NCBI RefSeq assembly: GCF_036391795.1
Contig: NZ_DASVZH010000083.1
Location: 1 to 50,561 of the forward strand
DNA length: 50,561 nucleotides
Origin: Oryzihumus sp036391795
Lineage (GTDB): Bacteria; Actinomycetota; Actinomycetes; Actinomycetales; Dermatophilaceae
Direction: 5' to 3'
The notes under the pieces are model-generated. The model saw only the letters and a list, made by a program, of their open reading frames with translations, ran no database searches and had not been told where the DNA came from. Below, piece by piece: positions 46,826 to 50,561 of this stretch. The position numbers and the translations under genes were made by a program. The first letter of the stretch is position 1. Each line of letters begins with the position of its first letter.

Positions 46826-47941
46826 ATGACCACTGCCACCAAGCACGCCCCGGCGTCGCCGCAACCGCGCGCCCTGCGCTGGTCCGACGTCGCCCAGCTG
46901 ACCATCAGCATCGGCTTCCCCTGCGTCACCGTCACGTTGCCCACCAAGCCGGCTGCACGAATGACCCCCTCGGACCAGGAGGAGCTCAACGTCCTTGTCC
47001 AGCAGGCCGAGCAGATACTCAGGGCTACCGGCCTGACCAACGTGGGGCCGGTCATCTCCGCCCTGCGCGGGCTCGCGGCGTCCGCGACCACCGGGCGGAC
47101 TGGCCATGCCCTTGCCCTGTACGCCTCCAGAGCCGTCCAGCGGTCGTTCCGGCTGCCCCAGACCAGCACGCGGCGCGTGGTGGTGGAGTCCACGTTTGCC
47201 ACCCGGGAACTGGTCGCGGCGCTGCACCGGACCCCGCCGCACCTGCTCCTCACGCTGTATCCCAGCTGCGCCCATGTCTACGAGGCGCAGCAGCACACCC
47301 TGGTGCTGCGTTCGACCGTGCACGTGGGCGACCAAGCGTCCACCGCGGTGGACCCCACGGACCCTGAGGAGCTGTCCCGCCTGACCATGGACGCGTTCCT
47401 GGGCGACGTCGAGGCCGAGCTCGCCCGGCAGCGGGCCACGTTCCCGTCCCCCTTGGTCATCGCGGGGACGCCCCGGCTGATCGACCTCTTCACCAGGAGG
47501 TCGAGCCACTGCTACCGCCTCGCGGGCATGATCGACACCGCATACGCCCAGACCCAAGACGAGCTGCTGCGCCGGTCCGCGGTGGCCCTGGAGCGCTACC
47601 TCCTCGCACGACAGACCGACGCCCTGGCGTTGGTGCGTCGCGCGGAAGCTGGGGACACCCACCTTCTGGCCAGTGGCATCGAGGCTGCGTGGCAGTGCGC
47701 TCGCCGTGGGCAGGCCGTCATGCTCGTGGTGGAGCAGTCCTACAGCGTGCCGGGCCGCGTCGGCGGACACCCGATGGACCCGCAGGACTATGAGCCCGCC
47801 GACCCAACCCACATCCACGACCTGGTCGACGACCTGGTCGAGGAAGTCATTCGCCGGGGCGGGCAGGTGGCCCTCGTGGACGACGGTGCCCTGACGGATC
47901 ACCACCGGGTCGCTCTCGTCACCGCCTCCGCCCACCCCTGA
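46826..47941 (+). CDS. baeRF-like (bacterial release-factor-1-fold) protein
   Basis: 371 residues. It resembles the baeRF3-type group of bacterial proteins related to archaeal/eukaryotic eRF1: an N-terminal strand with VTVTLPTKP followed by a long helix (DQEELNVLVQQAEQIL), FALYAS-like LALYASRAVQRSFRLP, and a C-terminal domain with CARRGQAVMLVVEQS and RRGGQVALVDDGALTDHHRVALVTA. Such proteins are proposed to act at the ribosome or in stress; none of this is shown here. AAGGGA precedes ATG 46826. Probably co-transcribed with terC. Confidence 0.65.
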   Translation: MTTATKHAPASPQPRALRWSDVAQLTISIGFPCVTVTLPTKPAARMTPSDQEELNVLVQQAEQILRATGLTNVGPVISALRGLAASATTGRTGHALALYASRAVQRSFRLPQTSTRRVVVESTFATRELVAALHRTPPHLLLTLYPSCAHVYEAQQHTLVLRSTVHVGDQASTAVDPTDPEELSRLTMDAFLGDVEAELARQRATFPSPLVIAGTPRLIDLFTRRSSHCYRLAGMIDTAYAQTQDELLRRSAVALERYLLARQTDALALVRRAEAGDTHLLASGIEAAWQCARRGQAVMLVVEQSYSVPGRVGGHPMDPQDYEPADPTHIHDLVDDLVEEVIRRGGQVALVDDGALTDHHRVALVTASAHP

Positions 47942-47971
47942 CCCAAGCCGCCAGGCCAGGAGACCGGATCG

Positions 47972-48319
47972 TCAGGGGGGCGTCCGCCCCGGGGCCGGAT
48001 GCGCCGTGGCGTCCGGCCCCGTGACGGGCAGGGGCGGCCAGACGGACCCGCGGACCAGCTCGAGGAAGGCTCCTACGGGAACCCCGGCCTCGAGTGGATG
48101 CCGGAAGGGCAGGTCCTCACGCACGGCATACCGGTTGCGACGCCCCACTCGTTCCCTCGTGAGGTAGCCAGAGGACTCGAGGTCGGCGACGATCAGCTGG
48201 ACCGCGCGTTCGGTGATCCCCACGCGGGCCGCCACTTCACGCAGGAGCGCGTCAGGATCGGTCGCAAGGGCGACAAGGACGTGTCCGTGGTTCGACACGA
48301 ACGTCCAGCCGTTCGCCAT
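47972..48319 (-). CDS. Small winged-helix (MarR/ArsR-like) transcriptional regulator
   Basis: 115 residues. The winged helix (about 8-65) reads HVLVALATDPDALLREVAARVGITERAVQLIVADLESSGYLTRERVGRRNRYAV. A short C-terminal segment with HPLEAGVPVGAFLELV may mediate dimerisation. ATG 48319 is supported by TAGTCT exactly 7 bases upstream and no Shine-Dalgarno. The imperfect palindrome GAACCTAGATTC just upstream could be its own operator. Target genes unknown; convergent with the baeRF-like gene. Confidence 0.8.
   Translation of the reverse strand: MANGWTFVSNHGHVLVALATDPDALLREVAARVGITERAVQLIVADLESSGYLTRERVGRRNRYAVREDLPFRHPLEAGVPVGAFLELVRGSVWPPLPVTGPDATAHPAPGRTPP
47977..48020. terminator. Two adjacent hairpins at the convergent baeRF/HTH ends
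   Basis: GGGGCG-TC-CGCCCC (47977-47990) is followed by GGGGCCGGA (47991-47999) pairing with TCCGGCCCC (48012-48020) plus an inner CGCC/GGCG. They lie within the last codons of the regulator gene and 35 bases past the baeRF-like stop, so they could end the terC transcript. Confidence 0.5.
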
Positions 48320-48326
48320 GCCGACC

Positions 48327-48346
48327 AGACTACAGAACCTAGATTC
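48327..48346 (-). promoter_or_regulatory. -10 box and candidate operator of the winged-helix gene
   Basis: TAGTCT (48332 to 48327) stands 7 bases before ATG 48319. The imperfect 12-bp palindrome GAACCTAGATTC (48335-48346) lies immediately upstream in the -10/-35 spacer, where a bound repressor would interfere. Confidence 0.5.
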
Positions 48347-48428
48347 GCCGTTCTTGGTGGTGTGGTCCTCGCCGCTGGCAGCTGTGCACGCAATTGGACG
48401 AGGCGTCACGCCCGCACGGAACGCGCCC

Positions 48429-49355
48429 TCACCGCCGGCCCCCGGACGCCGGCACCAGCGACGAGGGAGCCGCGGCCAGCGCGTCCACGACCGCCGCCAG
48501 GGCCGGGCTCTCCCCCATCGTGCGCCGCCACACGGCCGTCACCGTCCGCGTGGGCACCGGGTCGTGGACGGGAACCGCGACCACCTCGGCCGGCAGGGCA
48601 CCGCGCCCGAGCCTCGGCACCAGCGCGACCGCCAGCCCCTGCGCCACGAGGGCGATGTGGGAGGCGAACTCCGCCGCGAAGTGCTCGATCCGCGGGGCGC
48701 GGCCGATGTCGTGGAACATCTTGGTCAGCCACTGGTGGCAGATCGATCCGGGTGCCACGCTCACCCAGCGCTCCCCGGCCAGCTCGGCGGCCGAGACCCG
48801 CTCCCGCCCGGCCAGCGGGTGCTCCCGGTGCACCAGCACGTCGGCGTAGTCCGACCCGAGATGGCGGCAGGTCAGGTGGTCCGGGATCGCCAGCGGCAGC
48901 GGCTCCCAGTTGTGCACCACGGCCAGGTCGACCTGCCCGGTCGCGACCAGGCTGACCGCATCCCAGGGCTCGGCCTCGCTGAGCGTGACGTCGAGCCCGG
49001 GCGAGGACTCCCGCAGCGTGGCCAACGCCGGCGCCACCACGCCCCGGGCCGCGGTGGCGAAGCTCGCCAGCCGCACCCGCCCGACCGGCTGACCCGTGGT
49101 CGACTGCAGCTGGGACTCCAGCCGCTCCATCTGGGCGAGCAGGTCGTGGGCCGAGGCCGCGAGCAGGCGGCCGGCCTCGGTGAGCATCACCCCGCGGCCG
49201 TACTTCTCCAGCAACGCGACCCCGGCCCGAGCCTCGAGCCGCTTGACCTGCTGGGAGACGGCGCTGGCGGTGTAGCCGAGCGAGTCCGCCGCCGCTGCAA
49301 CGGATCCCAGCCGGTCCACCGCCGCGAGGGACCGCAGCGCCACCGCATCGATCAT
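48429..49355 (-). CDS. LysR family transcriptional regulator
   Basis: 308 residues. N-terminal winged helix (about 1-60: LRSLAAVDRLGSVAAAADSLGYTASAVSQQVKRLEARAG), a linker helix, then the periplasmic-binding-like effector domain (about 90-295). It is divergent from an EamA exporter 72 bases away, the usual sign that a LysR protein controls its neighbour. TAGCGT 6 bases before ATG 49355 suggests a leaderless mRNA, and the box lies inside a perfect dyad. Confidence 0.92.
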   Translation of the reverse strand: MIDAVALRSLAAVDRLGSVAAAADSLGYTASAVSQQVKRLEARAGVALLEKYGRGVMLTEAGRLLAASAHDLLAQMERLESQLQSTTGQPVGRVRLASFATAARGVVAPALATLRESSPGLDVTLSEAEPWDAVSLVATGQVDLAVVHNWEPLPLAIPDHLTCRHLGSDYADVLVHREHPLAGRERVSAAELAGERWVSVAPGSICHQWLTKMFHDIGRAPRIEHFAAEFASHIALVAQGLAVALVPRLGRGALPAEVVAVPVHDPVPTRTVTAVWRRTMGESPALAAVVDALAAAPSSLVPASGGRR

Positions 49356-49370
49356 GTAGCGACGCTACAT
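49354..49370. promoter_or_regulatory. Perfect 17-bp dyad at the LysR start, likely autoregulatory site
   Basis: ATGTAGCG-A-CGCTACAT. It overlaps the LysR start codon and contains the -10 box TAGCGT (49362-49367, minus strand). A second, weaker inverted repeat GGCACC-GT-GGTGCC (49415-49428) touches the EamA start. Confidence 0.7.
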
Positions 49371-49427
49371 CGTTAGGGCAATAAACGTTTGCTGGTGCTT
49401 CATGGTGCAACGCGGCACCGTGGTGCC

Positions 49428-50432
49428 ATGCCCCCCGCCACGCTTCCCGCCCGCGACGCCGCTCTCGCGACCCTCGTCGCCGTCGTGTGGGGAGTCAACT
49501 TCATCGCCATCGACCGCGGCCTGGCCAGCGTGCCCCCGCTGCTGTTCGTCGCCCTGCGCTTCGTGCTGGTCTGCTTCCCCGCAGTGTTCCTGGTCCCCCG
49601 CCCGGCCGTCCCCTGGCGCCTCGTCGTGACGATCGGCTTGTTCATGAGCCTGGGCCAGTTCGCCCTCGTCTATGTCGCCATGCACCTCGGCATGCCTGCC
49701 GGACTCACGCCGCTGGTGCTGCAGAGCCAGGTCCTGCTCACCGTGCTGTTCTCCAGCGTGGCCCTGCGCGAGCGTCCCACCCGCGGCCAGCTGATCGGGG
49801 TCCTGGTGGGTGCCGCCGGGCTGGCCGTCGTCGCGGTCGGCCGGGGTCCGCACGCCCCGCTGCTGCCCCTGCTGCTCGTCGTCGCCGCGGCCACCTCCTG
49901 GGCCATCGGCAACGTCATCGCCCGTCACGCCCGCCCGACGTCGGGGCTGTCCATGGTGGTGTGGTCCGGGCTGGTCGTGCCCCTGCCCCTGCTGGCCCTG
50001 TCGCTCCTGGTCGAGGGCCCGGCCGCGGTCTCTGCCGCGGTGACCCACCCGGATCTGGGCGCGCTCGGCTGCGCCGCGTTCACGGCATACCTGGCGTCGC
50101 TGCTCGGCTACGGCCTGTGGAACTCGCTGCTCGCGCGCCACCCCGCCACGGCCGTCGTCCCGTTCACGATGCTCGTCCCGGTGGCCGGCATCGCCGCCGC
50201 CTGGGTGGCGCTCGGCGAGGTGCCCACGGCACCCGAGCTGTCCGGCGGGCTCATGCTCCTCGCCGGGGTCGCCGCCGCGGCCCTGCTCTCCCGCCACCGC
50301 CAGAGCAGCCTGCACCGGGCCGCAACGCAGACCGCCGCCCCGGTGACCGGGGCGGCGGTGGGTGCGAGCTCAGCTCTGGGAGAAGCCGTGGATCAGCGGT
50401 ATGCCGGGTGCTCGGGCCAGGGGGCGTCGTAG
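49428..50432 (+). CDS. EamA/DMT superfamily exporter
   Basis: 334 residues with ten predicted helices in two EamA repeats (about 8-135 and 145-285): LATLVAVVWGVNFIAIDRGLASVPPLL and LPLLLVVAAATSWAIGNVIARH. Family members export amino acids or metabolites; substrate unknown. ATG 49428 is chosen because family homology starts there. The last 35 or so residues, after LLSRHRQSS, are not typical: they run through a strong hairpin and overlap the convergent NUDIX gene by 40 bases. The final codons may be of recent origin. Confidence 0.87.
   Translation: MPPATLPARDAALATLVAVVWGVNFIAIDRGLASVPPLLFVALRFVLVCFPAVFLVPRPAVPWRLVVTIGLFMSLGQFALVYVAMHLGMPAGLTPLVLQSQVLLTVLFSSVALRERPTRGQLIGVLVGAAGLAVVAVGRGPHAPLLPLLLVVAAATSWAIGNVIARHARPTSGLSMVVWSGLVVPLPLLALSLLVEGPAAVSAAVTHPDLGALGCAAFTAYLASLLGYGLWNSLLARHPATAVVPFTMLVPVAGIAAAWVALGEVPTAPELSGGLMLLAGVAAAALLSRHRQSSLHRAATQTAAPVTGAAVGASSALGEAVDQRYAGCSGQGAS
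50331..50359. terminator. 13-bp hairpin within the EamA 3' end, terminator of the NUDIX gene
   Basis: ACCGCCGCCCCGG-TGA-CCGGGGCGGCGGT, perfect arms, 3-base loop. On the minus strand it lies 33 bases after the NUDIX stop. On the plus strand it is within EamA codons 302-311. Confidence 0.7.
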
Positions 50433-50561
50433 GGCCGCAACGTGCCCCAGTCGAGCTCCCGTGCCGCGTAGGCGGTGAGGATGCCGATGATCGCGGCCGG
50501 ATTGTGCAGCCGACCGGTGAGGACTGCGGCCACCGCCTCGTTGAGGTCGACCCAGCGCACG
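50393..50561 (-). CDS. NUDIX hydrolase C terminus (partial, 5' end outside window)
   Basis: The minus strand from the window end to TGA (50395-50393) encodes 55 residues including RWVDLNEAVAAVLTGRLHNPAAIIGILTA and ending PWPEHPAYR. This is the C-terminal helix region of ADP-ribose-pyrophosphatase-type NUDIX proteins of actinobacteria. The NUDIX box itself is not in the window, so the identification rests on the tail only. Confidence 0.6.
   Translation of the reverse strand, partial: VRWVDLNEAVAAVLTGRLHNPAAIIGILTAYAARELDWGTLRPYDAPWPEHPAYR

Overview
This window is GC-rich DNA from the phylum Actinomycetota. Genes use GTG starts freely, third codon positions are almost all G or C, and stop/start overlaps are pervasive. 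The order bldD-nusB-efp beside pyrR-pyrB-pyrC-carA-carB-pyrF, followed by aroQ-aroB-aroK-aroC-aroE-mltG-ruvX-alaS, is the classic actinobacterial pyrimidine/shikimate neighbourhood known from Streptomyces. A BldD homologue with a degraded c-di-GMP signature and an LAXTG-type wall protein point to a non-sporulating Micrococcales member, perhaps Intrasporangiaceae. That family assignment is inference.

Layout. 1-8854 (minus): complete pyrimidine operon pyrR-pyrB-pyrC-unknown membrane gene-carA-carB-pyrF, headed by a PyrR-binding RNA hairpin next to the pyrR Shine-Dalgarno. 9001-10518: bldD (plus), convergent with efp-nusB (minus). 10683-13462: a short-chain dehydrogenase, an aldo-keto reductase and a two-domain acetyltransferase. 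13459-22706 (minus): aroQ, aroB, aroK, aroC, an A24 prepilin peptidase, aroE, mltG and ruvX. A plus-strand pair (sortase-type surface protein and DUF4012 protein) sits between aroQ and aroB. 22709-26259: alaS and two small conserved membrane-associated proteins. 26353-32383: an oligopeptide ABC transporter in the order C-A-B-D-F. 32570-38442: rarA, divergent from an MMPL exporter, a GNAT protein and an MFS exporter. 38495-41200: a secreted lamin-tail nuclease. 41433-43223: aspS. 43547-44989: a DUF222/HNH endonuclease behind a LexA-like box. 45118-45591: a YchJ protein. 45617-47941: a promoter, a manganese-type (yybP-ykoY) riboswitch, terC and a baeRF-like protein. 47972-50561: a small winged-helix regulator, a LysR regulator divergent from an EamA exporter, and the tail of a NUDIX gene.

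The most notable observations are: (1) a leader upstream of terC with conserved yybP-ykoY bases and two mutually exclusive helices that predict Mn-dependent release of the ribosome binding site; (2) an octamer, GTATGCCG/CGGCATAC, that I count 19 times in 50 kb; (3) a perfect 20-bp inverted repeat inside the coding start of the DUF4012 gene; (4) six genes with a TANNNT box 6-7 bases before the start codon, indicating leaderless mRNAs; (5) a LexA-like operator on the -10 box of the DUF222/HNH gene. No tRNA, rRNA, CRISPR array, insertion sequence or prophage was seen.
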